This document shows positions 9,463 through 17,530 of a stretch of DNA of 64,000 nt, piece by piece. This DNA is from Sphingopyxis sp. USTB-05 (GTDB taxonomy: Bacteria > Pseudomonadota > Alphaproteobacteria > Sphingomonadales > Sphingomonadaceae), in the NCBI RefSeq assembly GCF_023822045.1, contig NZ_CP084712.1, positions 1,736,001-1,800,000 on the forward strand, written 5' to 3'. The notes under the pieces were generated by a model. That model was not told the origin of the DNA and ran no database searches. It saw only the letters and a program-made list of their open reading frames with translations. A program made the position numbers and the translations under genes. Numbering within the stretch: position 1 is the first letter of the stretch; every line of letters begins with the position of its first letter.

Positions 9463-12400
9463 ATGAGTGACGCGGAAGCGGACACCCGGCGGCGGCTCAA
9501 ATATCGGACGCTGCTGTTCAAAAAGCGCTGGCTGACCGCCGGCGCGGTCACGATTCTGATTGCAGGAGCGTGGCTCGCGCGCGAGCCGATCGCCGACGAA
9601 TTCATCCGCGACCAGCTCGACAGCCGCGGTGTTCCGGCGCGCTACACGATCGACCGCATCGGCTTTCGCAGCGAGATATTGTCGAACATCGTCATCGGTG
9701 ACCCAAAGCATCCCGACCTGATCGCGCGCAAGGTCGAAGTCCTGCTCGGCTATGGCTGGCAGGGGCCATATGTCTCGGGGATCAATGCCGACGGCGTGCG
9801 ACTTTACGGGCGTTTTGTCGACGGGCGCCTGTCGTTCGGCTCGCTAGACAAGTTTCGCGACCCGGAAAGCAAGGATCCCTTCGCCTTGCCCGACCTGTCG
9901 GTGGCCTTGCGCGACGCGCGGGCACGGGTCGAAACGCCATGGGGCAATATCGGCGCGGCGCTCAATGGCGGCGGCAATTTGCGCCGCGATTTCACCGGCA
10001 AGCTCGCGCTGGTCGCGCCGACGATTGTGGCGGCGGGATGCAGGGCGGACGACGTCAGCTTTTATGGTGCGGTGCTGGTTCGCAATGTTCGGCTGCAGCT
10101 TGTCGGCCCCTTGCGCGGGCGGTCTCTGACCTGTGCGGATAGTGGCGTCTCTGCGGCGTCGCCGCAGGTCGCGCTTGACCTCTCGCTCTCGGAGGACCTG
10201 CAAAGCTGGAAAGGCAAGGCAGACGCGAGCATCACTCGATTAGTCGCGGGGCCGGTCGCGGCCGATCGGATGGGGCTGCTCGCCCGTTTTGACGGCACAG
10301 CGTTGCAGACGAAACTCGACGTCGATGCTGCGATGGCACGGCTACGGGGCGCCGATTTCGCGGCCGATACCGTGAAACTTGAAGCCCGGGGCAGTGTCGG
10401 CAGCGCTGCACCGAAGCTCGACGGGCGAATCAGCTTCGCACGCGCAAGCGGCAGCACCGATTTGCGCCGTTCGCTCAACGAAAGCGCGCGCGGACTGGCC
10501 GGTACGCCGGTCGGCCCGTTAGCGGCGAAGGCAATGGCGGCATTCAGCCGTGTGCTCGCCGACGCGAGCGGCAGCGCAGGCTTCGCGATCGCGGGGGAGG
10601 GGCCGACGGCGCGCGTCGACCTGATCGCGCCCGAATTGACGAGCGCGAGCGGCGCGCGCTTCACCGGCAGCGCGGACAGCCGCATCGGCTATCTTTACGG
10701 CGCAGAAGAGCCTGCAGTGATCGCAACGGGAAGCTGGAGTATCGCGGGGGGCGACTTGCCATCGGGAACGCTGCGCCTTGATCGCAGCGCCGAGGGCAGG
10801 GTGACCGGGCTCGCCAGTCTCGATCCTTATAGCGCCGATGGAGCGCGGCTATCCTTGACGCCGGTGCGTTTTTCGGGCGGCGCGGGCGGATTGCTGCGTT
10901 TTGCGACGACAGCCGCGCTGTCGGGCCCGCTCGCAGGAGGGCGTGTCGAGCGGCTGACTGTGCCGCTGAACGGATTTTTGGCGCCGACGGGCGCACTCGC
11001 GTTCGACGGCGGGTGCAGCCGTGTCGCAGCCGACCGGATCGAGGTTAGCGGCTTCCGGCTTGGACGAGGCTCCGTCGACCTGTGCAGCCGTCCCGGTGCG
11101 TCGCTGCTCAGCGCGGGCCCCGACGGGCTGCGCGGCGATATCCGCATTCCCCGGATTGATTTGCGCGGGACAAGCGGTAGCTCGCCGTTCAGCCTGACGA
11201 GTGGTCCGGCAAGCATCGATCTGGCCGCGATGCGCTGGTCGCTTGCGCGCGCCGATGTGCGGTTGGGTGAGGGGGAGAGCGTAACGCACTTTGCCACCGC
11301 AAGCCTGAATGGACGCGCGACGCCGAAAGGGATGGCTGGGGATCTGCGCGGCGCAAGCGGCAAGATCGGCGCGGTGCCCCTCAACATGAGCGAGATCGGA
11401 GGGCAATGGCGTTTTGAGAAGGGTGCTTTGACGCTCGACGGCGGGCTGTTGCTCACCGACGCAGCGCCCGAGCCGCGCTTCTTCCCGCTTGTCAGCAACG
11501 ATGCGAATTTACGGTTCGCGAACGGGATCATCGAGGCGAAGGCGGGCTTCAACGAGCGGAAGACTGGGACGAAAATTCTCGACACGCTTATTCGTCACCG
11601 GCTTTCCGACAGTAGTGGTTCGGCGGACCTGACGGTAAAGGAATTGCGCTTCAGCGAAGCATTCCAGCCCGATCAGCTCACCAGTCTCGCGCTCGGCGTC
11701 GTTGCCAACGTCCGGGGATCGGTGGTCGGCGACGGGCGGATCGAGTGGACGGCCGATGGCGTCACGAGCCGCGGCACGTTCGCTACCGCCGATACCAGCC
11801 TCGCGGCGGCGTTCGGCCCGGTGACCGGGCTGACGACGACCATCAGCTTTGATGATCTGATCGGCCTCAAAACCGCACCAGGCCAGATTGCGAAGGTCAA
11901 GGAAATCAATCCCGGCATCCCGGTGCTCGACGGCGAGATCGAATATCGGCTGCTCGGCGACAATCGTGTACGGGTCGAGGGTGGAAGCTGGCCCTTCGGC
12001 GGTGGCAAGCTGCTGCTCCATCCGACGACGCTTGATTTCAGCGCGGCGAATGCACGGCGGCTGTCGTTCGACATCGTCGGGGTCGATGCTGCCGTGTTCC
12101 TCCAAAGCTTTGGTTTTGACAATATCAATGCGACGGGGGTGTTCGACGGAACCTTGCCGGTCGAATTCGACGGCCTCGGCGGACGAATCGTCAATGGCCG
12201 TATCGATTCGCGCGGCGGCGGCGGTACGCTCGCCTATGTCGGTGAATTGTCGAACCGCAATCTCGGGACGATCGCCAATTTTGCCTTTGGCGCGCTGCGC
12301 AGCCTCAAATATGACGATCTCACGATCATCTTGAACGGGGATCTCGACGGCGAAATGGTGACCGATATCCGCTTTGGCGGCGTGGGGCAGGGCGAGGGCG

Positions 12401-12630
12401 CCACGCGCAACTTCCTGATCAACCAGGTCGCTAAACTGCCGCTGATCTTCAACGTGAAGATCCGCGCGCCCTTCCGCCAGTTGCTGACGTCGGCGAAGGG
12501 CTTTTATGATCCGTCGCTGCTCATCGAACAGAATTTGCCCGCGCTGATGCGCGCGCAGGAAGAAGCCGAAGCCGCCGCCAAGGCAGCATCCAACCCCGTT
12601 CAGCCACCAGAAAGCGAGCCCGTGCGATGA
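9463..12630 (+). CDS. ydbH: YdbH-type AsmA-like intermembrane lipid-transport protein
   Basis: A 1055-residue protein anchored by one N-terminal transmembrane helix (about residues 27-43), followed by a long beta-rich periplasmic region, as in AsmA-like proteins. In E. coli YdbH, TamB and YhdP redundantly carry phospholipids to the outer membrane through a hydrophobic groove. The C-terminal part (GGGTLAYVGELSNRN and the following FAFGALRSLKYDDL) is the diagnostic YdbH-type segment. The stop overlaps the ATG of ynbE, and ydbL follows, reproducing the E. coli ydbH-ynbE-ydbL order, which strengthens the call. The N-terminus (TRRRLKYRTLLFKKRW) is strongly basic before the helix. Confidence 0.87.
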   Translation: MSDAEADTRRRLKYRTLLFKKRWLTAGAVTILIAGAWLAREPIADEFIRDQLDSRGVPARYTIDRIGFRSEILSNIVIGDPKHPDLIARKVEVLLGYGWQGPYVSGINADGVRLYGRFVDGRLSFGSLDKFRDPESKDPFALPDLSVALRDARARVETPWGNIGAALNGGGNLRRDFTGKLALVAPTIVAAGCRADDVSFYGAVLVRNVRLQLVGPLRGRSLTCADSGVSAASPQVALDLSLSEDLQSWKGKADASITRLVAGPVAADRMGLLARFDGTALQTKLDVDAAMARLRGADFAADTVKLEARGSVGSAAPKLDGRISFARASGSTDLRRSLNESARGLAGTPVGPLAAKAMAAFSRVLADASGSAGFAIAGEGPTARVDLIAPELTSASGARFTGSADSRIGYLYGAEEPAVIATGSWSIAGGDLPSGTLRLDRSAEGRVTGLASLDPYSADGARLSLTPVRFSGGAGGLLRFATTAALSGPLAGGRVERLTVPLNGFLAPTGALAFDGGCSRVAADRIEVSGFRLGRGSVDLCSRPGASLLSAGPDGLRGDIRIPRIDLRGTSGSSPFSLTSGPASIDLAAMRWSLARADVRLGEGESVTHFATASLNGRATPKGMAGDLRGASGKIGAVPLNMSEIGGQWRFEKGALTLDGGLLLTDAAPEPRFFPLVSNDANLRFANGIIEAKAGFNERKTGTKILDTLIRHRLSDSSGSADLTVKELRFSEAFQPDQLTSLALGVVANVRGSVVGDGRIEWTADGVTSRGTFATADTSLAAAFGPVTGLTTTISFDDLIGLKTAPGQIAKVKEINPGIPVLDGEIEYRLLGDNRVRVEGGSWPFGGGKLLLHPTTLDFSAANARRLSFDIVGVDAAVFLQSFGFDNINATGVFDGTLPVEFDGLGGRIVNGRIDSRGGGGTLAYVGELSNRNLGTIANFAFGALRSLKYDDLTIILNGDLDGEMVTDIRFGGVGQGEGATRNFLINQVAKLPLIFNVKIRAPFRQLLTSAKGFYDPSLLIEQNLPALMRAQEEAEAAAKAASNPVQPPESEPVR

Positions 12631-12842
12631 AGATACCCGAGACTGGAGCAAGGAGGCCCGCCATATACGGTCGGACGGTTGCGATGATCATGGGTGCAAC
12701 GGCGCTTGCCGGCTGCGTTCAGATCGACACGCCCGACAAGCCGATCGAGATCAATCTGAACATCAACATCCGGCAGGAAGTGGTGTACAGGCTGGATGGC
12801 GATGCCAAGAAGCTCATCGAGCAGAATAGCGAGATATTCTGA
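12627..12842 (+). CDS. ynbE: YnbE family outer-membrane lipoprotein
   Basis: A 71-residue lipoprotein. The lipobox is TALAGC with C30 as the predicted lipidated cysteine, after a rather long basic leader. The mature part INLNINIRQEVVYRLD is the YnbE signature. In E. coli YnbE is thought to extend the YdbH beta-groove to the outer membrane by beta-strand augmentation. The ATG overlaps the ydbH stop (ATGA) and its own TGA shares one base with the ydbL ATG, so the three are translationally coupled. A shorter start at an internal ATG is possible because the leader is long. Confidence 0.87.
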   Translation: MKIPETGARRPAIYGRTVAMIMGATALAGCVQIDTPDKPIEINLNINIRQEVVYRLDGDAKKLIEQNSEIF

Positions 12843-13258
12843 TGGGGAAGAATGTGATGCGTATGACGAAGTGGAAACCGACCGGACTCGCCCTTGCCGC
12901 AGTTGCGGCGACAGCGGCGGTCGCTTTTGCCGTACCGTCGGCGATGGCGCAGCGCGATCCGGCTTATGCTGCCGCGCGCGCCGCTGGTCAGGTAGGCGAG
13001 CAACCCGACGGCTATCTGGGCTTTGCGACGGCGCCGACCCCGGCGATCCGTGCGCTGGTGCAGGACCTCAATATCAAGCGCAAGGCGGCCTATACCGCGA
13101 GTGCGCAGTCAACCGGCAGCACGGTCGAACAGTTCGCCTTTACCAGCGGCTGCAACCTGATCGCGCAGACCAAGCCCGGCGAAAAATATCAGACGCCGAG
13201 TGGCGCGTGGAAAACCCGCGATGGCAGTCCGCCCGAACGCGACGCACGCTGCCCGTAA
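12842..13258 (+). CDS. ydbL: YdbL family (DUF1318) periplasmic protein
   Basis: A 138-residue exported protein with a signal peptide to about residue 36 (cleavage after AMA). The DUF1318 hallmarks are the AYAAARAAGQVGEQPDGYLG block and the alternation around NIKRKAAYTASAQ. In E. coli YdbL acts as a chaperone-like partner that limits YnbE multimerisation in the YdbH-YnbE bridge. It is coupled to ynbE by a TGATG junction. A strong intrinsic terminator follows at 13296-13328. The C-terminal tail (about 100-138), with two cysteines, is longer than in the E. coli protein. Confidence 0.85.
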   Translation: MGKNVMRMTKWKPTGLALAAVAATAAVAFAVPSAMAQRDPAYAAARAAGQVGEQPDGYLGFATAPTPAIRALVQDLNIKRKAAYTASAQSTGSTVEQFAFTSGCNLIAQTKPGEKYQTPSGAWKTRDGSPPERDARCP

Positions 13259-13295
13259 GAAAATAGCCAGCATACCGGGGCCCCAGGGTCCTCAG

Positions 13296-13328
13296 ATGCC
13301 GCCGCGCCCCTAAACGCGGCGGCATTTT
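13296..13328 (+). terminator. Intrinsic terminator after ydbL
   Basis: An 11-base perfect stem ATGCCGCCGCG/CGCGGCGGCAT with an 8-base loop (13296-13325), followed by a T-run. It ends the ydbH-ynbE-ydbL unit. Confidence 0.85.
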
Positions 13329-13372
13329 TGTGCATCGCTGCGCGCCCATTTTTGTGCATCTGCGCACAAGCA

Positions 13373-13401
13373 TTGACTTAATCGGGCGTCGTTCCTAAAC
13401 G
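13373..13401 (+). promoter_or_regulatory. Putative sigma-70 promoter of the atp (F0) operon
   Basis: TTGACT at 13373-13378, a 17-base spacer, then TAAACG at 13396-13401. It lies between the ydbL terminator and atpI in the only sizeable gap upstream of the F0 genes. An exact 14-base direct repeat (13323-13336 and 13347-13360) lies just upstream. Predicted by pattern only. Confidence 0.5.
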
Positions 13402-13420
13402 GACCGCGCCTTAGGGGTAC

Positions 13421-13443
13421 CCCGAATTTTCGGGCCTTTTTTT
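13421..13443 (+). terminator. Terminator-like hairpin in the atp leader
   Basis: Stem CCCGA/TCGGG with a 4-base loop, then CC and seven T residues. It overlaps the palindrome GGGGTACCCC (13414-13423). It sits about 15-35 bases after the expected transcription start and 50 bases before atpI, so it looks like an attenuator rather than an end-of-gene terminator. Confidence 0.5.
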
Positions 13444-13493
13444 GTAGGCGGAATCGGGCGCTTCCCGTTCTGTTTCAGGAGGATGGCGAGGAA

Positions 13494-13838
13494 ATGACGG
13501 GGAATGGCAGCGATCCGGAACTTGGCTCTGAGGATTCGCGCCTGGTCTCGCTCGAAGAGCGATTGGACCGGGCCGAAGCCGCAGAAGCGAAGCGGACCGC
13601 AGTGAACGCCGGACCGGAGACCGACGCCAATTACAAGCTCGGTAATCGCGTTCTGGCCGAACTGTTGGGCGGAATCGGTGGCGGCGCACTGGTCGGTTGG
13701 ACAATCGACCATTTCGCCGACACGGCTCCCTGGGGCCTGTTGGTGGTGCTGTTCCTCGGAATAGTAGTCGCCTTCAGGAATATATTTCGGATTGCGAACG
13801 TTCGGCCCGTCAAACTCGACGAAGCTGGGCCGGACTGA
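13494..13838 (+). CDS. atpI: ATP synthase accessory protein AtpI
   Basis: A 114-residue AtpI/AtpZ-type protein encoded ahead of the F0 genes and thought to help c-ring assembly or Mg2+ supply. The first 50 residues are charged and probably helical. Two transmembrane helices follow (about 54-72 and 78-97), with the family glycine-rich segment LLGGIGGGALVGWTIDH. The F1 genes are not nearby, as is usual in alphaproteobacteria, where F0 and F1 are split. An AGGAGG-like site lies before the ATG. Confidence 0.88.
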   Translation: MTGNGSDPELGSEDSRLVSLEERLDRAEAAEAKRTAVNAGPETDANYKLGNRVLAELLGGIGGGALVGWTIDHFADTAPWGLLVVLFLGIVVAFRNIFRIANVRPVKLDEAGPD

Positions 13839-13861
13839 TGTTAATTTAGGCGAGGTATCGC

Positions 13862-14641
13862 GTGGCGGATCAAGGCAAAGTGGACCCGATGCACCAGTTC
13901 GAGGTGCAGAAGATGTTCGACATGTTCCATGTCGGCAATCATGAGGTCGCCTTTACCACCAGTGCGCTCTGGATGGTGATCGCCGGCCTCCTGCTGTGGG
14001 TCTTCATGATCGGCGGGATGAAGCGTCAGCTCGTTCCCGGTCGCTGGCAGGTCGCCGTCGAAGGCTTCACCGGCTTCATCTCGGGCATGATGAACGCCAA
14101 CATCGGCCCCGAAGGCCGCAAATATACGCCTTATGTCTTTTCGCTCTTCATGTTCATCCTGATGTTGAACGTGCTCGGGCTGATGCCGCTTGGCCTGTTC
14201 GGCGTGCATCCCTTTACCGTGACGAGCCATTTTGCGATCACCGGTGTTCTCGCGATCCTCAGCTTCGCGATCGTCCTGATCGTCGGCTTCTGGCGCCACG
14301 GCCTGCATTTCTTCTCGCTTTTCGTGCCGCACGGCACGCCGATTTGGCTGATGTGGTTGATCCCGGTAATCGAACTGGTGTCGTTCCTCGTCCGTCCGTT
14401 CAGCCTTGCGCTGCGACTGTTCGTCGCGATGACCGCCGGCCACGTGCTGATGAAGGTCTTCGCCTCGTTTATCATCGATGGCCTCGCGGCGAGCCCTGCG
14501 ATCGGTATCGGTGTGGGTATTCCCAGCCTCGCGCTGATGGTCGGGATCAGCGGTCTTGAGCTGCTGGTGGCCGGTATCCAAGCCTATGTGTTCGCGCTGC
14601 TCACTTCGCTCTATCTGAACGACGCGATCAATCTGCACTGA
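13862..14641 (+). CDS. atpB: F0F1 ATP synthase subunit a
   Basis: Proton-channel subunit of F0. It has 259 residues with several transmembrane helices. The essential arginine of helix 5 is in the LALRLFVAMTAGH motif, and the preceding helix has the usual PVIELVSFLVRP sequence. It starts with GTG at 13862, preceded by GGCGAGG. The preceding gene is atpI and the next is atpE after 42 bases, consistent with one operon. Confidence 0.96.
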   Translation: MADQGKVDPMHQFEVQKMFDMFHVGNHEVAFTTSALWMVIAGLLLWVFMIGGMKRQLVPGRWQVAVEGFTGFISGMMNANIGPEGRKYTPYVFSLFMFILMLNVLGLMPLGLFGVHPFTVTSHFAITGVLAILSFAIVLIVGFWRHGLHFFSLFVPHGTPIWLMWLIPVIELVSFLVRPFSLALRLFVAMTAGHVLMKVFASFIIDGLAASPAIGIGVGIPSLALMVGISGLELLVAGIQAYVFALLTSLYLNDAINLH

Positions 14642-14683
14642 TTTTTCAACTGTATAATCTACGTTTTTCCCAAGGAGTATAAA

Positions 14684-14914
14684 ATGGACGTTCAAGCTGC
14701 TTCGCTCATCGGCGCCGGTCTGGCCGCCATCGGTGCCGGTATGGCTGCCATCGGTGTGGGCAACGTGTTCGGTAGCTTCCTCGAAAGCGCGCTGCGCAAT
14801 CCCGCGGCTGCCGACGGCCAGCAGGGCCGCCTGTTCATCGGCTTCGCGGCTGCCGAACTTCTCGGTCTGCTGTCGTTCCTTATCGCGATCCTGCTGTACC
14901 TGAAGGCAGCCTGA
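14684..14914 (+). CDS. atpE: F0F1 ATP synthase subunit c
   Basis: A 76-residue helical hairpin that forms the proton-driven rotor ring. The ion-binding glutamate is E58 in the second helix (FAAAELLG). The polar loop is R38-N39-P40, the usual RQP/RNP turn. Helix 1 is Gly/Ala-rich ([16 protein letters not shown]), giving close helix packing. It has an AAGGAG site at normal spacing. A GC-rich hairpin directly after the stop may help the extra expression needed for the multi-copy ring. Confidence 0.97.
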   Translation: MDVQAASLIGAGLAAIGAGMAAIGVGNVFGSFLESALRNPAAADGQQGRLFIGFAAAELLGLLSFLIAILLYLKAA

Positions 14915-14922
14915 TCCCGTTT

Positions 14923-14953
14923 GCGGGGCCGGCTCGCTAAAGGCGGGCCCCGC
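14923..14953 (+). other. GC-rich hairpin between atpE and atpF'
   Basis: Perfect 8-base stem GCGGGGCC/GGCCCCGC (14923-14930 and 14946-14953) with a 15-base loop. It begins nine bases after the atpE stop and has no immediate T-run. It is more likely an RNA-stability or processing element than a full terminator. Confidence 0.55.
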
Positions 14954-14985
14954 GACTGCTTTTCTTTTGTCGGTCGAGTAAATCC

Positions 14986-15483
14986 ATGCCTCAAATCAGC
15001 CAATTCGCTGAAAGCTGGTACGCCGCATCGCAGATTTTCTGGGTGCTGCTGACCTTCGGCTTCGTCTTTTTCGTCATCGGCCGCGGCATGCTGCCGAAGA
15101 TCGAGGCGACGGTGGACGCGCGCGACCGCAAGGTTGCCGACGATCTGGCCGCGGCGAAAGCCGCACATGCTGCCGCCGACAATCTTGAAGAAAGCTACCG
15201 CCAGCAGAGCGACGCAAGCCGCGCCGCTGCGCAAAAGGCGGTAACCGACGCCAAAGACAAAGCCGCGAAGGACGCAGAAAAGCGTTTGGCAAAGATCGAC
15301 GCCGAACTGTCCGACAAACTGTCGGCGGCAGAAGCCGATATCTCGTCGGCACGCTCGTCGGCGATGGCGGAAATTGAATCGGTCGCGGCCGAAGCAGCGG
15401 GCGACCTCGTCGCCAAGCTGTCGGGCGTGAAGGTCGCTGCGGCGGATGCTAAGGCGGCGGTGAAGGCGGTACTCCATGGCTAA
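14986..15483 (+). CDS. F0F1 ATP synthase subunit b'
   Basis: One of two stator-stalk subunits found in photosynthetic and alphaproteobacterial lineages. It has 165 residues: one N-terminal transmembrane helix (about 15-33, AASQIFWVLLTFGFVFFVIG) and then a long Ala/Lys/Glu-rich coiled coil that contacts F1. It is the first of two tandem b-type genes and overlaps the second by eight bases. Assignment as b' rather than b rests on order and on the short N-terminus. Confidence 0.92.
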   Translation: MPQISQFAESWYAASQIFWVLLTFGFVFFVIGRGMLPKIEATVDARDRKVADDLAAAKAAHAAADNLEESYRQQSDASRAAAQKAVTDAKDKAAKDAEKRLAKIDAELSDKLSAAEADISSARSSAMAEIESVAAEAAGDLVAKLSGVKVAAADAKAAVKAVLHG

Positions 15484-16021
15484 TGTTCTGACGATCCTGT
15501 CCGAAGCGGCGGGTGAAGTGCACGTCGAGCCGGCGTCGTTCGGCTTCATCGACGCAACCGTCTGGGTGTCGATCGCGATGGCGATCTTCATTGCGATCCT
15601 GTTGTGGAAGAAAGTGCCGGCGATGGTCGCGGGCATGCTCGACAACAAGATTGCCGAGATTTCGAAGCAACTCAACGAAGCTGAGCAGCTGCGGCTCGAC
15701 GCCGAATCGCTGAAGGCCGAATATGAGGCAAAGCTTGCCGACGCTGCGAAGGAAGCCGATGAGATGCGCGCCCGCGCCGACGCCGAAGCCGAAGCGCTCG
15801 TCGCCAAGGCCAAGGCCGATGCGACAGCGCTGATCGCGCGCCGCAAGCAGATGGCAGAGGATCGCATCGCAGCGGCCGAAGCTGGCGCACTCGCCGAAGT
15901 CCGCACCGCGGCCGCCAAGGCTGCGACCGAAGCGGCGGCGAAGCTCATCGCCGACAAGCATGACGCCAAGGCCGACAAGGCGCTGGTCGATCAGGCGATA
16001 GCCGGCGTCGCCAAGGGCTGA
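15476..16021 (+). CDS. atpF: F0F1 ATP synthase subunit b
   Basis: Second stator-stalk subunit, pairing with b' to hold F1 against rotation. It has 181 residues. About 24 residues precede the single transmembrane helix (about 30-47, WVSIAMAIFIAILLWKKVP), and an Ala-rich coiled coil runs to the C-terminus. The start lies inside the end of the b' gene. A strong terminator follows at 16049-16074, closing the F0 operon. Confidence 0.94.
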   Translation: MANVLTILSEAAGEVHVEPASFGFIDATVWVSIAMAIFIAILLWKKVPAMVAGMLDNKIAEISKQLNEAEQLRLDAESLKAEYEAKLADAAKEADEMRARADAEAEALVAKAKADATALIARRKQMAEDRIAAAEAGALAEVRTAAAKAATEAAAKLIADKHDAKADKALVDQAIAGVAKG

Positions 16022-16048
16022 ACCCTTTCGACATATCGGAAAACAGAG

Positions 16049-16074
16049 CGCCCGCGGATTTCCGCGGGCGTTTT
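16049..16074. terminator. Terminator of the F0 operon
   Basis: A 10-base stem CGCCCGCGGA/TCCGCGGGCG with a 2-base loop, followed by TTTT on the plus strand. The convergent GST gene ends ten bases further on. Confidence 0.85.
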
Positions 16075-16083
16075 GCTTTGGGG

Positions 16084-16731
16084 CTAGTTCGCTGTGGCCA
16101 GCCCGGCGACCCACGCCTTGGTGGCCGGAAAATTGTCCATCGCACGTTGATATCCCTCGCGCGCCGTGGTCCGCGCGATGTAGTTCAGCTCCGCTGGGCC
16201 AAAAGCGAAGCCAATTGTACGCTGGGCAAATTGCAGTGCATAGGTCACCGAAATGTCGGCCGCAGTGAAGCGATCGCCTGCGATATAGGGCGTCTTCGCC
16301 AATTGGCGGCTCACGAGGCCAAGTCGGCTTTTGAAGGTGTCGAGCGCCCAGCCCGTCGTCCAGTTCGTCTGTTCGTTTTCAGGGGCGAGGATGATCGTCG
16401 CGACGATGGCATTGACCGGTCCGGCAAGCCCCGCCTCGCCCATATGGAGAAACTGCAGATAGGTAGCGAAGGCGGGATTATCGGGTTCCGGCGCCAGCGG
16501 CCCCGGGCCATAGCGTGCGAGCAGATATTCCATGATCGCGATCGACTCGACCATGATCGTTTCGCCGTCGACGATTGCGGGAATGAAGCCCGCTGGATTG
16601 ATCGCGAGGAACTCGCTGTCATTCTCGAGCCCGCGCAGAAGGTCGACCGGCCGCATGTGATAAGGAAGCCCAAGCTCTTCGAGTAGCCAGGCCACGCGAA
16701 ATCCTCGGCCTTCGCCGTACAGGGTGATCAT
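16084..16731 (-). CDS. Glutathione S-transferase family protein
   Basis: A 215-residue cytosolic GST. The N-terminal thioredoxin-like domain (1-78) has the conserved cis-Pro region NPAGFIPAI followed by ESIAIMEYL, the glutathione gamma-glutamyl-binding segment. The all-helical C-terminal domain carries the N-capping-box-like GDRFTAADIS. The substrate cannot be read from sequence. I chose the ATG at 16729-16731 because the product then starts MITLYGEG, the normal first strand. The SDR gene ends 11 bases upstream in the same direction, so the two may be co-transcribed. Confidence 0.9.
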   Translation of the reverse strand: MITLYGEGRGFRVAWLLEELGLPYHMRPVDLLRGLENDSEFLAINPAGFIPAIVDGETIMVESIAIMEYLLARYGPGPLAPEPDNPAFATYLQFLHMGEAGLAGPVNAIVATIILAPENEQTNWTTGWALDTFKSRLGLVSRQLAKTPYIAGDRFTAADISVTYALQFAQRTIGFAFGPAELNYIARTTAREGYQRAMDNFPATKAWVAGLATAN

Positions 16732-16742
16732 GGAGGCTTTCC

Positions 16743-17462
16743 TCAATATTGGATCATGATGCGTCGCGCGAGCGCGGGGGAAATGCTATGAACGAGCCGC
16801 AGTAGCTTGGTCTGGCCTACCGCGACCTCGGCGCTGTTGGCCTTGATCCCACGGACGATCTCCGCCGCGCAGTCCGATGCCGTCATCATTTTGCCGCCGC
16901 GTCCCGAGGTCATATTTGTCGCGACGAGCGGCGGCAGTGCTTCCATCACCTTCACGCTGCTGGCCCGTAGCTGATAGCGGATCGCCTGCGTATAGCTGCG
17001 GAGCGCCGCCTTCGTCGCGCAATAGATTGGACCACCCGCGCGCGGCGCGAGCGCGAGGCCCGAGGTGATGTTGACGATCATCGCATCGCCCTGTGCCTTT
17101 AACTGTGGCAACAGGTGGGTAATCACTGCGATCGGGGCATAGAGGTTCGTGTCGATACATTGTGCCGCGCTGGCGAGCGACGGGATGTCGTCGAGTTCAT
17201 AGTCGCTGCCGACGCCCGCATTGTTGACGAGCAGCGCGAGCGGCTTGCCGGCAACGCCCTCGACGATCGCATCGATGCCGGACTGTTGCGACAGGTCGCC
17301 GGCAATCGTGCTGAAGCCCAGTGCCGCCATCGCCTGCAGCTTTCCGGCCGATCGTCCCGTGACGATTACCTCGGCGCCGAGCCCCTGAAGCTGAAGCGCG
17401 ATTTCGCGACCGATACCGTCGCTTCCGCCCGTGACGAGCGCGAGCTTTCCGCGAAGTTCCAT
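16743..17462 (-). CDS. Short-chain dehydrogenase/reductase
   Basis: A 239-residue classical SDR with a Rossmann fold. The NAD(P)-binding motif TGGSDGIG is at residues 11-18, followed by NNAG, and the catalytic YCATK tetrad segment carries Tyr and Lys. The serine is in NITSGLA. TGR after the second strand hints at NADP(H). The substrate is unknown; the N-terminal region resembles the DltE-like SDRs. The start at 17460-17462 gives MELRGKLALVTGG; longer starts would extend into the uvrC promoter region. It is divergent from uvrC with a 68-base gap. Confidence 0.9.
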   Translation of the reverse strand: MELRGKLALVTGGSDGIGREIALQLQGLGAEVIVTGRSAGKLQAMAALGFSTIAGDLSQQSGIDAIVEGVAGKPLALLVNNAGVGSDYELDDIPSLASAAQCIDTNLYAPIAVITHLLPQLKAQGDAMIVNITSGLALAPRAGGPIYCATKAALRSYTQAIRYQLRASSVKVMEALPPLVATNMTSGRGGKMMTASDCAAEIVRGIKANSAEVAVGQTKLLRLVHSISPALARRIMIQY

Positions 17463-17530
17463 AAGACCCCTCCTATGTTTTACCTCGCGCACTATGGCGG
17501 GTCGCATCGCCATCGCCTACATGCAAAATC

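Noticed and set aside
14692..15978. A 428-codon Ser/Ala/Arg-rich frame antisense to the F0 genes
   Set aside because: Composition is an artefact of the Ala/Glu-rich stalk subunits on the other strand.
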